Notes: a model not told the origin generated them from the letters alone. A stretch of DNA of 64,000 bases from Bin80 sp965116685 (GCA_965116685.1 OZ220707.1:186001-250000), one strand, 5' to 3'; shown: positions 27,583 through 37,656, numbered from the stretch's first letter. Numbers and translations are program-made.

Positions 27583-30500
27583 TTAAAACACCGCAGATAA
27601 CTGCATGCGGACCGTGTGGACTTGAGGAGCATCCTGGGGGCTGCGCCCCGAATAGGCAAGGGTAGCTCGCAAGACACGATTCAATTGCAGCCATGCATTG
27701 ACATGCCAGAGCAAAGAGCGTCCAGTTCCCCTGCCATCGGTAAGTTCAAAGAATGCAAGTCCCCTTGAGTTTGATTCTGCGGTCAATACGACACGGGCAA
27801 GTTCGAAACGTGCACTAAGATTGGACCGACCTGCCCGGTCCCATGAACCCTGTAGCGGCAGTTTCAAGATCGTTGCCTTCCCCCTTGTTCTAGTACCCTT
27901 CCATGCGTAATCCAGTCCGCTGGATAATCGGATATTTGGCATGACGGACCACTGAATCTTCTGTACAAATGATTGGGTTTGAATATCGAACTCCCTTGAA
28001 TCAAACGCGGTACTCTGATTGACCTTGTCCGAGAATGCCCCATTGAGCTCGAAAGCCCACAGATCTCCTGGACTCCATCGGATTTGCGCCCGAACTTCAT
28101 CAATACTCCGCGTCTCTGTGTCGGCAGCAAAGACATTGGTTGAGCGGATTTTTCGCCAAGAGCCATGGAATCCATACCGGGGCTGATTCCGAAAAAGCCA
28201 GAGATCCTGCATTAGATTGAGTGTGCCCCGAACGGTATTTTCCGGGTGACGAAATCTGGATTGCCGCAGGAGATAGATATTGATTGGATCAGAATCCGTG
28301 CTCTTTTCCTGTACCTCCATCGCGGTTCTGAGTGAGACTTGGCGAAGCCATTTTTGCCATGCTGTCTTTGGGGTGCGCCAGTGTTGCATCCCTTCAAATT
28401 GGATATTTAGCCGAGCTTTTAATCCTGTTACGGATTGCAGTGAGTCGGAGGGAATCAGCGTACGCGCATATACACCCTCGTTTTGGGTGACTTCCGGTGT
28501 GAATTCGTCAATCTCAAGAATCCCGTTTCCGTTGGAATCATTCCAGACATACTCTCCAAGCTCTGGCCCGGCACGAATATAGATCTCCTGAAGCACAGGC
28601 GTTTGTTCGGAGAGTGCTTCATAAAACCAGTTTAAGCGCAATAGCCGCCCCCACGGTTGTGCACGACCATCCCAGCGGACAACCAGGGATCGCTCATCTG
28701 ATAGTCCCTGATTGGTTTGGAAGAAGTCTGTATAGTTTGTGGTCTGTACACCCAGGCGCCCTTGACTCTGAAAAGATCGCCGCTGATCTGTTTGATAGTT
28801 CATACTAGTCGTTGCGGTACGCCTTCCGGGTAGTAAGCTGTAGTTTCCGGACCAAAGATGTTCCTCTCGCCAGCCAAATCCCGTAGACCAGGTGCCCCAG
28901 CTGCCTTTCAGGTCTACTGTAGAAGATGTTTCCCAATACTGACGCGAATCCTCTCGAAGCCCTTGGCTGACGTGTTGATGACGCTGGATCGTCTTTAAGC
29001 GCGTACTGACATTTAAACGGTTTTGCAATAATCCTTTACTGGCTTGCGCTTCATGTAGGATCATGCTTCCCCTCACTGAATTCACATCACTCGTAATATG
29101 AGCGAAGCGATAATTGAGTTGGGGCAGGTAGGGTTCGTCGATGACGAGTGTCGCCCTTCTCCGATTCCCCTTATATATCTCGAATCGCTCTAATTGACCG
29201 ATCGCGCCGGTGATTGAGGATTTTTCAGACAATTGCCAAGCTGCGCTTACTTCGTCAACCGTTTCCTGATAGGCCTGGACAAGCCCACGATTAGGTGGCA
29301 GATTCCAGAAGCGTGCAAACTCAATGGGCTGCGTCCGGCCAAATGCAGCGAAATTTTTCCCGGTTCGGCGGCGATTGACACTGAATCCTGTTTCCCCTAA
29401 TCCAACGGGCAGGTCACTCACCTGCAATTGGACGTGATAGCTGTCTGCCCTGTCATTATCCGCATCCAAGGAAGAAAAGCGGTTTTCATCACGATAGGAA
29501 TGGGCCCACTCTCCTGTGATTTCGACATAGCGGATTGGTGCAAAACTTCCCCGTAAATCAAGCATGCGCTGCTGCTCTGGCTTCGGCAACACACGTATCG
29601 GCGAATACTCTCCCCTTCCAGGGCCACGATAACTGTAGACAATCCCGTTGGTCGTTTGACCTTGCCGTACATAATCTCCCTGCCCGGCTCCGACCCGAGT
29701 AAATTCAACTCGAAAGACTTCACTTTCGGAAGCATCTATGATGGGCAGGTAGATTTGATAACTCTGTCCGGCGATCATCGTATCTGCCTGCATATAATGC
29801 ACCCATGGCGCATCGGGGTCATAGGTTACCGGAGTTGCACCACTACGCGAAGCCTCCCGATCTCCGAGTTGTGCAAGCAGCTCCTTATCGTCAGCAGTGA
29901 GCCCGAACTCCCGATCAAATGACTTCCCATCTGCTTCCCGGATGAAGGTGACCCCCAGAGAAGCCAATGGTGGACTGGAATCTCGCTCTGGCGTAGCAAT
30001 CACGGCCTCCGTCGCAGCAAGTGTGCGTGTGAATTCTGTCGTTCGGTATTGAAACTCAATTGCGATTCGATGATGATACTTGATCAGGCGGTTGGTTGTA
30101 AAGGTGATCTCACCTGTGGCATAGTCAATCACATAATCCTGAGACTCCCCTCGTTCCAGACGAATGCCATCCAGATAGACGGTTTCCGAGCCGGGTATGA
30201 CAAGAATAAACGGCTCATTTGCATTACCCTGGAGCCTGTAGGGCCCTTGCACCCCATGTCTGACCTGGAGGTCCTGTGTCTTGAATAGCCCGCGTGATGT
30301 CGCTGCTGCTGCGCGCAATGTGCCGCTTGGTATCTTGAATGGTAATGGAGCTGTAATTCCAACTCCCTGAATCTTTCGATTGAGCCTGGCAAATGTACTC
30401 TGCTCAAGCTCCAGTTGAAAGTCACCCAACTGGGCAGAACTGAATGGGGTATCAATTTCTATGAATACCCGGTCAATCTCGCTCAGTCGCTGCGTCGTTC

Positions 30501-31080
30501 CTTCAGGAAGAATGGGAGTGTTCTCATCCGTCAGTGCTGCTCTCACATGGATGTTCGGTGAAAGCTGCCCTGACATTTGCAGACGCAACCCTGACTCAAT
30601 CGTTGCATCGCGGTTATTGCCTGCCAAGATGCCGCGCGTAATAGATCCACTTCGTCTTAGTTGAGTCGGTTGCGACAAAGGCGCCGGCTCCTCCAGTTGA
30701 GTTGGAACTAATGAATCCGTTGGCGGCAAAGGCCCTAAAACCCTTGTAAATTGATCGGGAAGATTTAAATCCCAGACTCTGTAAGCGACCATCGCCGTAT
30801 CATTCGCAGCAATGGATGGGATCCAGAGACGATGAAACCGGGTATCCAACTGATAATCACTTGGGTTGAGTCTTATACCTTTTGCTGAGACAACCAATGT
30901 ACCTGGGATGATAAAAGGATGCAGGATAAATGGTTGTTCTCCCGTTAGGGTATCCATCCTGGCTTGCGGAGCTTGGCCAAGCGTGGAAGAAGAGCACAGC
31001 ACCCCGCAGAGGTAACATAAACACAATAGGCTACCCGATTTTGCAATCCAAACAAATTTTTGTACTTGCCTAAAGCCCAA
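27583..31080 (-). CDS. Very large exported protein, probably outer membrane
   Basis: 1,165 aa; a signal peptide is visible (GSLLCLCYLCGVLCSSSTLG). I do not recognise the family. After about residue 150 the sequence repeats patterns such as GSITRGILAGNNRDATIESG, VRAALTDENTPILPEGTTQR, YVIDYATGEITFTTNRLIKY, and the last ~600 residues alternate hydrophobic and polar residues with many aromatic ends (LSSGLDYAWKG, TVRMQLSAVF-end), as in large beta-barrels. The terminal Phe fits outer-membrane insertion. The start overlaps the TPM stop by 11 nt. Conserved hypothetical of this phylum is my best guess. Confidence 0.6.
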   Translation of the reverse strand: MGFRQVQKFVWIAKSGSLLCLCYLCGVLCSSSTLGQAPQARMDTLTGEQPFILHPFIIPGTLVVSAKGIRLNPSDYQLDTRFHRLWIPSIAANDTAMVAYRVWDLNLPDQFTRVLGPLPPTDSLVPTQLEEPAPLSQPTQLRRSGSITRGILAGNNRDATIESGLRLQMSGQLSPNIHVRAALTDENTPILPEGTTQRLSEIDRVFIEIDTPFSSAQLGDFQLELEQSTFARLNRKIQGVGITAPLPFKIPSGTLRAAAATSRGLFKTQDLQVRHGVQGPYRLQGNANEPFILVIPGSETVYLDGIRLERGESQDYVIDYATGEITFTTNRLIKYHHRIAIEFQYRTTEFTRTLAATEAVIATPERDSSPPLASLGVTFIREADGKSFDREFGLTADDKELLAQLGDREASRSGATPVTYDPDAPWVHYMQADTMIAGQSYQIYLPIIDASESEVFRVEFTRVGAGQGDYVRQGQTTNGIVYSYRGPGRGEYSPIRVLPKPEQQRMLDLRGSFAPIRYVEITGEWAHSYRDENRFSSLDADNDRADSYHVQLQVSDLPVGLGETGFSVNRRRTGKNFAAFGRTQPIEFARFWNLPPNRGLVQAYQETVDEVSAAWQLSEKSSITGAIGQLERFEIYKGNRRRATLVIDEPYLPQLNYRFAHITSDVNSVRGSMILHEAQASKGLLQNRLNVSTRLKTIQRHQHVSQGLREDSRQYWETSSTVDLKGSWGTWSTGFGWREEHLWSGNYSLLPGRRTATTSMNYQTDQRRSFQSQGRLGVQTTNYTDFFQTNQGLSDERSLVVRWDGRAQPWGRLLRLNWFYEALSEQTPVLQEIYIRAGPELGEYVWNDSNGNGILEIDEFTPEVTQNEGVYARTLIPSDSLQSVTGLKARLNIQFEGMQHWRTPKTAWQKWLRQVSLRTAMEVQEKSTDSDPINIYLLRQSRFRHPENTVRGTLNLMQDLWLFRNQPRYGFHGSWRKIRSTNVFAADTETRSIDEVRAQIRWSPGDLWAFELNGAFSDKVNQSTAFDSREFDIQTQSFVQKIQWSVMPNIRLSSGLDYAWKGTRTRGKATILKLPLQGSWDRAGRSNLSARFELARVVLTAESNSRGLAFFELTDGRGTGRSLLWHVNAWLQLNRVLRATLAYSGRSPQDAPQVHTVRMQLSAVF

Positions 31081-31732
31081 AACTAACGTCGTCCGCTAGC
31101 TCATTGGTGTCATCTGATCGAATGGCAACGCCAGCTTTCTCAAGAAGATGTCCGCACTGATGAATACCTTGCACGAGCCCTTCCGCGAGCTGTCCCGCCT
31201 TCATATGTTGCTGAATCGTAGTCACGACCCCTATCCAATCATCCGTGTCAACCTTCGCGTTGATGCCGGCATCCCCTACAACCTCAATCCGATGTTCTAG
31301 AAGTGATACAAAAAGCAGGATGCCCGTACGTTCACGGGTTGAGAACACTTCTTTTTCTACAAAGGCCTGCATTGCCCGCCGATGGGTTGTAAGGGCCAAC
31401 CTGTCCTGTCCTGCAAAGCGGCGTTTTACTGCAGGAATCCAGTGTACCAGAGCAGCACCGATCGCTGCCGCTGCGATGATCAAAAGTACCGGTACTATCC
31501 CTTCTGTCAGTTGGCTGCCGCCCCACCCCGAGAACCAGCGGGTCCCCAGGACGACCGCGTACGTCAGAAATGCAAACAAACCGGCCCCCCGCCAAACGGC
31601 CACCTCGTGCGAAGCACTCTGCGAAACGATATAGGGGACAATCTCTCCTGAGGTTTGCTTTTCCGCGGTAGCTACCGCTTCTTTAATCCGATTGAGGTCA
31701 GCCTCGGTCATTTTTTCCTTCATGGAATTCAA
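31070..31732 (-). CDS. TPM-domain membrane protein
   Basis: 220 aa. N-terminal TPM phrase AEKQTSGEIVPYIV, then two hydrophobic helices (AGLFAFLTYAVVLG, IVPVLLIIAAAAIGAALVHW), and a second TPM part RTGILLFVSLLEHRIEVVGD. The family (TPM_phosphatase, DUF477) is membrane-linked; biochemical role mostly unknown, with photosystem repair known only in plants. Here it lies between modB (4 nt upstream) and the large exported protein. Confidence 0.78.
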   Translation of the reverse strand: MNSMKEKMTEADLNRIKEAVATAEKQTSGEIVPYIVSQSASHEVAVWRGAGLFAFLTYAVVLGTRWFSGWGGSQLTEGIVPVLLIIAAAAIGAALVHWIPAVKRRFAGQDRLALTTHRRAMQAFVEKEVFSTRERTGILLFVSLLEHRIEVVGDAGINAKVDTDDWIGVVTTIQQHMKAGQLAEGLVQGIHQCGHLLEKAGVAIRSDDTNELADDVSFGL

Positions 31733-31736
31733 ATTA

Positions 31737-32417
31737 CTATGTACGTGTTAGACGTGTTGACAAATAAGCATATACAGACAGGCTAAGGACACTCAAAGCT
31801 ACGGCCACAAGGACCAGTCTAATCAGGGACGCTTCCGTACCAACCTGTCCAAGTTTAGTGAATACGGCAAGTGGGACGGTTTGGGTCCGTCCGGGGATAT
31901 TACCCGCAAAAACAATCGTTGCCCCAAACTCCCCAACTGCTCGTGCAAACCCAAGAATAATACCCGCAATGATCCCCCTTGTCGCAAGTGGAAAGGTTAC
32001 CCACCGAAATATAGCCCAACGCCCACCACCATATACCGATACTGCCTCTTCCCATTCAGGATCAATCTGTTCTATGGCTAAGCGAAAAGTCTGAACAATT
32101 AAGGGGAATGCCATAACTCCGGCAGCTATCGCTGCTCCCATACTGGTAAACGCCAATTCCAATCCAAATAATTCGTTCAGCAAGCTTCCCATTTTTCCCC
32201 GTGGACCTAACAGGGACAAGAGTAAGAGTCCTGTGACAACCGGTGGAAGTACTAATGGGAGTTGAACAAGATTCCCAACCACAAATGTCAATGGAGATCT
32301 TCTGCGAGCCAGATACCAGGCAGTCACGATGCCAGGGACGATCATGATTGCTATGGCGACCGTAGCAATCCGGGCCGATAATAGAATAATGGACCACTCC
32401 TGTCCAAACGCATCCAT
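31737..32417 (-). CDS. modB: Molybdate ABC transporter permease
   Basis: 226 aa inner-membrane permease. Start ATG 32417, which begins MDAFGQEWSIILLSARIAT; longer openings run into modA. Hydrophobic segments with the ModB motifs GNLVQLPLVLPPVVTGLLLL and the ABC-contact loop EWEEAVSVYGGGRWAIFRWVTFP plus ARAVGEFGATIVFAGNIPG, both highly typical of ModB. The ATPase partner modC is not next to it; the next gene is a TPM protein. Confidence 0.92.
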   Translation of the reverse strand: MDAFGQEWSIILLSARIATVAIAIMIVPGIVTAWYLARRRSPLTFVVGNLVQLPLVLPPVVTGLLLLSLLGPRGKMGSLLNELFGLELAFTSMGAAIAAGVMAFPLIVQTFRLAIEQIDPEWEEAVSVYGGGRWAIFRWVTFPLATRGIIAGIILGFARAVGEFGATIVFAGNIPGRTQTVPLAVFTKLGQVGTEASLIRLVLVAVALSVLSLSVYAYLSTRLTRT

Positions 32418-32421
32418 CTCT

Positions 32422-33162
32422 CTAAGAGTTAAATCCAAATCGTTCCCATACATCCAACTGGAGCGAATCTGCCACGAAAGTAACAAAGGACGCTGCAGCG
32501 TCGGGGGGATCCGTTCCACGAATTGCAGAGATCACGTAGTTAATCTCCGGTGTACACGAATCCGACACCTGGAACAGTACGCTCAACCTAGGCACGAGTG
32601 CCGCATCCGACCCATACACCATCGCAACATCCGCCGCCCCGCTGACCACTGCGGTAAGCGCTGCCCGAACATCTAAAGTCGGAATCACCATCGATTCAAC
32701 GGTATCCCATACTCCAGCACACTGGAGTGCCTGTTTACTATAAATACCTGCGGGAACATGTGAAGGATCTGCCATTGCGAGTCGCTCAATGGTAGAAAGC
32801 TCTGAAAGACTGGTAATCGGGGAAGTCGTCAATGAACCAATGACCACCAATTTATTGCGTGCAAATATAATTTCTGAGCCGGTCGTCAGGTTATGCTGCT
32901 GTAGGTAATTGATCCAGTCAGGGCTGGCTGCCATAAATATATCAGCAGGGGCACCCTGCTGAATTTGCCTTGCAAGTAAAGAGGTCGGACCGATGTGCGT
33001 GTGGACCGTGATCCCCTGTTGCTGAAGTTCAAAGCGTCTGACTATCTCATGGAGCGCATCTGTCAGGGAAGCAGCAGCAAATACGGTGATAGAGGCGTCC
33101 GGGGAGTCAGAATCTGGATTGCATCCAAACACCAGAAAGGCTGCGACCAAAAATAGTCGCAT
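32422..33162 (-). CDS. modA: Molybdate-binding lipoprotein
   Basis: 246 aa with a lipobox signal (LVAAFLVFGC). Class II binding protein: ITVFAAASLTDALHEI at the mature start, GPTSLLARQIQQGAPADIFM, and VVSGAADVAMVYGSDA. These are ModA hallmarks, with Ser residues in AAASL and GPTSLL expected to bind the oxyanion. Stop is 4 nt before modB. Its own start shares one base with the stop of the TPR gene. Tungstate is a possible alternative ligand. Confidence 0.9.
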   Translation of the reverse strand: MRLFLVAAFLVFGCNPDSDSPDASITVFAAASLTDALHEIVRRFELQQQGITVHTHIGPTSLLARQIQQGAPADIFMAASPDWINYLQQHNLTTGSEIIFARNKLVVIGSLTTSPITSLSELSTIERLAMADPSHVPAGIYSKQALQCAGVWDTVESMVIPTLDVRAALTAVVSGAADVAMVYGSDAALVPRLSVLFQVSDSCTPEINYVISAIRGTDPPDAAASFVTFVADSLQLDVWERFGFNS

Positions 33163-34160
33163 TACAAGTTTGTTTGTTCTCGGATCGTCGAAATTAACAT
33201 CGCCGCACGTTGATAGTGCATCGAAGTCGAGTCTGGAGCCAAGGTCAGCACCCGCTCCAGTTGGGTAATTGCTTCTTCGGTGCGATTGATTCGGGCAAGC
33301 ATGAGTCCATAGTTGAAATTGGCATTTAAGTGATCCGGATCCTCTTCAAGCACCTTTTTGATTTCCGTAACCCCAAGCATCGGACTCCCCGTATTCAAAT
33401 AGGCGGTTGCCATATCTGTGCGAACGTCAAGATCATCGGCGTTCAACTCTAAAACTCTCTGGTACGCACGCACGGCCTGCCCTGCAGCACGACTCCGCAT
33501 CTCTGGTTGCGGCTCATCCGCCATCCACTCGTAGTACAAGTCTCCGGCTGTTTTCCAATCTTCGACCAGTCCGGTCTCTTCCGCGATCTGTGACTGCATC
33601 TCTGCCGCCATATCCAGCCGACCTCCTTCGACCAGAACATAGGTTTTCTCACGTTTAAGCACAAGAGACAGCGCACTTGTATCACTTTCAATTGCCATAT
33701 CCAGTTCATTGATTCGACTAGCTAATTGGCCTGAAAGTGGTGACTGCGAAGAGGTCCCTGTCATTGATGGTGGGGCAGAAAGTGTGGCTTGCTGAGGCGG
33801 CGACACTCGGTTGCTGACAGCGGTTACGATAAACAGTGCGACCACCAGAAATACACCAAGCCCAACAATGGCAAAAACCTGCATACTAACTCCTGATTCG
33901 ACATTGGCGGGACGCTTACGGGGATTCGGTGATTGTGATGGGGCCGGCGGTTTCGTGTTCAGACTCTGCAGTTTTGCACCACATTGAGAACAGAAGTTCG
34001 ACGCACTTGGATTCTGCCAGCCACACGAATTACAGTAAATACTTCCCGGTGGATCTTCTTTAGGTTGGCGCACAGCGTTCATATCCACTGGCCAGCCGCA
34101 CAGATCACAGCGATCACTCTCTGCAAGAATCCGTGCTCCGCATTCTACACAGATCTCCAT
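33162..34160 (-). CDS. Double zinc-ribbon, TM, TPR protein
   Basis: 332 aa. Two zinc ribbons at residues about 4-60 (CVECG...CDLCG and CNSCG...CSQCG), a proline-rich linker, one membrane helix near residues 95-115 (VFAIVGLGVFLVVALFIVTA), and a C-terminal TPR array (LNADDLDVRTDMATAYLNTG, DPDHLNANFNYGLMLARINR). Likely an inner-membrane scaffold. It abuts HU with no gap and touches modA, so HU, TPR, modA, modB look like one transcript. No known specific role. Confidence 0.78.
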   Translation of the reverse strand: MEICVECGARILAESDRCDLCGWPVDMNAVRQPKEDPPGSIYCNSCGWQNPSASNFCSQCGAKLQSLNTKPPAPSQSPNPRKRPANVESGVSMQVFAIVGLGVFLVVALFIVTAVSNRVSPPQQATLSAPPSMTGTSSQSPLSGQLASRINELDMAIESDTSALSLVLKREKTYVLVEGGRLDMAAEMQSQIAEETGLVEDWKTAGDLYYEWMADEPQPEMRSRAAGQAVRAYQRVLELNADDLDVRTDMATAYLNTGSPMLGVTEIKKVLEEDPDHLNANFNYGLMLARINRTEEAITQLERVLTLAPDSTSMHYQRAAMLISTIREQTNL

Positions 34161-34448
34161 TTATTCTGAATCCCCCTTGTTGATACGAGACTTAAAGTCT
34201 CTCGAGGGCTTGAAGACAGGAACTTTCCTGGCCTCAATACGAAGTGTCTCCCCCGTTGAAGGATTGCGCACATTCCGAGCCGGACGATTCTGGATACGAA
34301 ATGACCCAAACCCCCGAAGTTCTATGGATTCTCCCCGGGCCAAGGCCTCTTCAATGGTTTCCCAGAATCCAACAAACACAGCTTTGGTTTCCAGTTTGGT
34401 TAAACCAGTCCTTTCAGAAATTGTCTCAATTAGCTCTGCTTTGGTCAC
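34161..34448 (-). CDS. HU/IHF-family DNA-binding protein
   Basis: 95 aa, standard HU/IHF length. Begins (GTG start) TKAELIETISERTGLTK, has the hydrophobic core phrase IELRGFGSFRIQNRPARNVR and the DNA-arm segment RNPSTGETLRIEARKVPVFK. Nucleoid-associated, bends DNA. The start is preceded by a 10-bp tandem TTATTGTGAC and no Shine-Dalgarno; upstream in frame a stop comes after two codons, so GTG 34448 is the best start. Confidence 0.93.
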   Translation of the reverse strand: MTKAELIETISERTGLTKLETKAVFVGFWETIEEALARGESIELRGFGSFRIQNRPARNVRNPSTGETLRIEARKVPVFKPSRDFKSRINKGDSE

Positions 34449-34905
34449 AATAAGTCACAATAAAATGTGCTTTAGTGATGATGTAGGGACGTTTATCGTT
34501 TCTTGCACTGTCCAGCCAAGTTACACTAAAAATTGCTGTAATTGTGCCATTTCCTCAAAAGGTAAGGGCCCTGTGCCGATAGGTCCGGTTGTATTTACTT
34601 CAAAAAATTGTTCAATGCAGGCACTCTATCAGCGGTTGATCTGTCCCATGAAGCCCTTCCAGAACACCGTTCTATTCCCCGTTGTACCCGAGAGTTGGAT
34701 GAATTTTGGAGGATATTGTTGGGTTTCCCTTTTTAGGCAGCGAAAGCTGCTGCAGAAGAAAAGGGCCGAGACCTAGTCCCCCTTCAGTATTTCCATGAGC
34801 AAGAGCCTCTCATAGACGTACAAGAGACTGTCTGAAGTGGAAACCACGCCGCTAGGCTGGAAAGAAGATTCATCAACACATACGCCGCCGTAAAAAATAT
34901 TTGAC
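34449..34905. other. Intergenic with possible degenerate minus-strand gene and hairpin
   Basis: About 450 bases between divergent HU and ppc. On the minus strand there are protein-like pieces in different frames (for example IEQFFEVNTTGPIGTGPLPF ending in a stop before HU), so a decayed gene is possible. A compact hairpin GCAGC-GAAA-GCTGC lies at about 34737-34751, enclosed by CCCTTTT/AAAAGGG; it may be a structured leader or chance. Confidence 0.3.
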
Positions 34906-37656
34906 ATGAATTCTTGGCAGGGATTACACTTTGAAGCACAGGGGACGGGAATATCCGTGCCTCTGAGCGAACAGATTAATCTTTTGGGTGGTCTGCTTGG
35001 CCGTGTAATTGAAGCTCAGGCCAGCCCTGAAGTACTGGGCTTGGTTGAGGAATTACGACAATTGACCAAACAGGCAATTACGCAGCAGGAGCCCCATCTG
35101 CGAGATCAGGTGATTGAGCGAATCAAAGGATTGGGACTCCCCGAAATTGAATGGCTGTTACGTGCCTTCACAACGTTCTTTTATCTGGTCAATCAGAGTG
35201 AGCAGCAGGAGATTGTTCGGATCAATCGAGAGCGTGCAAACCTACTTCCTGAGGCGGGACGTGTAGATTCAATCGATGAAGCAGTCGGAATTCTCCGGCG
35301 TGCAGATTATGAATTGGAGGATGTCTTAAAGATTGTCTCCCGTCTTGATATACAGCCGACGTTGACAGCACATCCCACAGAAGCACGCCGTAGAACCATT
35401 TTATATAAACAAGAGTTTCTGGCCTCCCTCATTGATCAGCTGCGCTACAGTAAGCCGACCCCAGGAGAGCGCGATGAACTTCTTTACCAAGTCCATAACC
35501 AAATTGGACTACTGATTGCGTCCGATAAAGTCCGTGCAAGCAAGCCTACTGTGATTGACGAAGTTGAGAATGGACTCCATTACCTGCGGAACGCTATCTG
35601 GGAAACGATCCCACGCATCCATAAGGATGTGGTCGACGCAATTGAGCGCCATTACGATCAGACCGTAGATGTGCCTGTGTTCCTGAAATTCAGATCTTGG
35701 ATTGGAGGGGACCGGGACGGCAACCCCAACGTGACTGCAGAGATCACCCGGAAAACCTTCTCCATGCATCGCAGAACTGCATTGGCCCGCTATTTAACGG
35801 ATTTGCGTTTGTTGCGCAGGGATCTGAGTATTTCCGAACGGCAGTTGAAAATTCCTGAAGCCCTCTATGAGTCTATCGTACATGATGAAAAAGTGCTCAG
35901 TCTGAGTGCTCACGAGGCACGCCAATTTGTGCAGGAACCCTTCCGGCAGAAAATCAGCTTCATAATGCAACGAATTGAGTTGGCGCGGGATGGGAATTAT
36001 GAGATTTATAACAGCACGGATTTTATTGCAGATCTGCAACTACTCGCCCATGCATTGGAAAGCATGGGATATGAACGCTTGGTCTCTCATGGACGATTGG
36101 GGAATCTCATCCTGCAGGCTCAGGCGTTTGGATTTCATATGGTTTCCCTGGATATACGGCAACATAGTCGCCATCATGGCAATGCCGTACATGCATTATT
36201 CAGGGTCTCGGATGTCTGTGATGACTATTTGGGTTTGACGGAAGAAGACAAGCTGGACTTCTTGACAAAAGAATTACGGAATCCCCGACCTCTTTTGCCG
36301 TATGGTGTCAAATTAGAAGAAGATGTTCAAGAGGTACTCAACACCTTTGCCGTAATCAAGGAGACGGTTGAGTGGTCTCCGAACGCTTTAGGCAGCTATG
36401 TGATCAGCATGACACATGCCGTGAGCCATGTATTAGAAGTTCTATTGCTGGCAAAAGAGACTGGGCTTTGGCGTATTGAGGGGAATCGCGTACACTCCCC
36501 CATTGATGTGGTTCCTCTTTTTGAAACCATTGAGGATTTGGATCTTGCCGGAGTCCTGTTGACCAATATGTTTGGGCACCCGGCATACAAGAAGCACCTT
36601 GAGCATCGTGATAATATGCAGGAGGTCATGCTTGGCTATTCAGATAGCAACAAGGATGGGGGGTATTGGATGGCCAACTGGGCCTTGCACAAGGCAAAGA
36701 GGCGCATTGGCAAGATCTGTAAGGATGCTGGGATTGATCTTCGACTCTTTCATGGCCGTGGTGGAACAGTTGGCCGCGGCGGAGGACGTGCTGGTCAGGC
36801 AATCATTGCGATGCCCCGCATCATCCATAACGGCCGGATCCGATTTACCGAACAGGGGGAGGTGATTTCATTCAGATATGCCCTTCCCGCAATCGCACAT
36901 CGGCATTTAGAGCAGATTGTGCGGGCGATGATGATTGCTCCACTGCGTGTGGCAGATGTAGAAGAAGACGCGGTAATTATGGAGCGTGTTGCAGACGTGT
37001 CCATGAAGACCTACCGGAAACTGATTGACGATCCAGAATTCTGGCCGTGGTATGCCTCCTCAACGCCGATTGAACAGATCAGTCGCCTTCCGATTGCGTC
37101 CCGCCCGGTTTCTCGTGGCTCGGTACATCATGTAGATTTTGACGACTTGCGTGCAATTCCCTGGGTCTTCGCCTGGACTCAGACTCGCTACATCGTTCCA
37201 GGATGGTATGGAGCTGGTGAGGGACTTCAGAAGCTGCTGAAGGATTACGGCTCGGATCTCAAGCGGATGTACAAGCAATGGCCGTTCTTCCAGGCAGTCC
37301 TCAACAGTGCCCAACGTGAGATGGCAAGAACGCGATTGGATGTTGCATCACAATATCTAACCCTCGCTTCTGATCCAGAATCAGGAGAACGGATAAATCA
37401 CCGAATTGTCGAAGATTACAAAAAGGCGGAGGCGGCTATACTTGAGATTACCGGGTATGAGAGCCTGTATGGACATGTGCCTGTATTCCGCAAATCGGTC
37501 AAACTCCGCAACCCCTACTCTGATGTGTTGAATCTGCTTCAGGTTGAGTTAATCCGGCGAAGTCGTAATGATCTGGAGCCAGATAAAGAGCGATTGGTTC
37601 ATGCATTGCTCCTGAGCGTGAACGGTATTGCGGCTGCAATGCAGAGTACCGGATAG
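34906..37656 (+). CDS. ppc: Phosphoenolpyruvate carboxylase
   Basis: 916 aa, normal bacterial length. Makes oxaloacetate from PEP and bicarbonate; anaplerotic, cytosolic homotetramer. Motifs: TAHPTEARRR with catalytic His156, WIGGDRDGNPNVT, GYSDSNKDGGYWMANW, FHGRGGTVGRGGGRAGQAI (His616), and the C-terminal family end NGIAAAMQSTG. All key residues are kept. Stands alone, divergent from HU. Confidence 0.97.
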   Translation: MNSWQGLHFEAQGTGISVPLSEQINLLGGLLGRVIEAQASPEVLGLVEELRQLTKQAITQQEPHLRDQVIERIKGLGLPEIEWLLRAFTTFFYLVNQSEQQEIVRINRERANLLPEAGRVDSIDEAVGILRRADYELEDVLKIVSRLDIQPTLTAHPTEARRRTILYKQEFLASLIDQLRYSKPTPGERDELLYQVHNQIGLLIASDKVRASKPTVIDEVENGLHYLRNAIWETIPRIHKDVVDAIERHYDQTVDVPVFLKFRSWIGGDRDGNPNVTAEITRKTFSMHRRTALARYLTDLRLLRRDLSISERQLKIPEALYESIVHDEKVLSLSAHEARQFVQEPFRQKISFIMQRIELARDGNYEIYNSTDFIADLQLLAHALESMGYERLVSHGRLGNLILQAQAFGFHMVSLDIRQHSRHHGNAVHALFRVSDVCDDYLGLTEEDKLDFLTKELRNPRPLLPYGVKLEEDVQEVLNTFAVIKETVEWSPNALGSYVISMTHAVSHVLEVLLLAKETGLWRIEGNRVHSPIDVVPLFETIEDLDLAGVLLTNMFGHPAYKKHLEHRDNMQEVMLGYSDSNKDGGYWMANWALHKAKRRIGKICKDAGIDLRLFHGRGGTVGRGGGRAGQAIIAMPRIIHNGRIRFTEQGEVISFRYALPAIAHRHLEQIVRAMMIAPLRVADVEEDAVIMERVADVSMKTYRKLIDDPEFWPWYASSTPIEQISRLPIASRPVSRGSVHHVDFDDLRAIPWVFAWTQTRYIVPGWYGAGEGLQKLLKDYGSDLKRMYKQWPFFQAVLNSAQREMARTRLDVASQYLTLASDPESGERINHRIVEDYKKAEAAILEITGYESLYGHVPVFRKSVKLRNPYSDVLNLLQVELIRRSRNDLEPDKERLVHALLLSVNGIAAAMQSTG

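Noticed and set aside
34177..34776. 199-codon open frame opposite HU
   Set aside because: Antisense to the certain HU gene and without known features.
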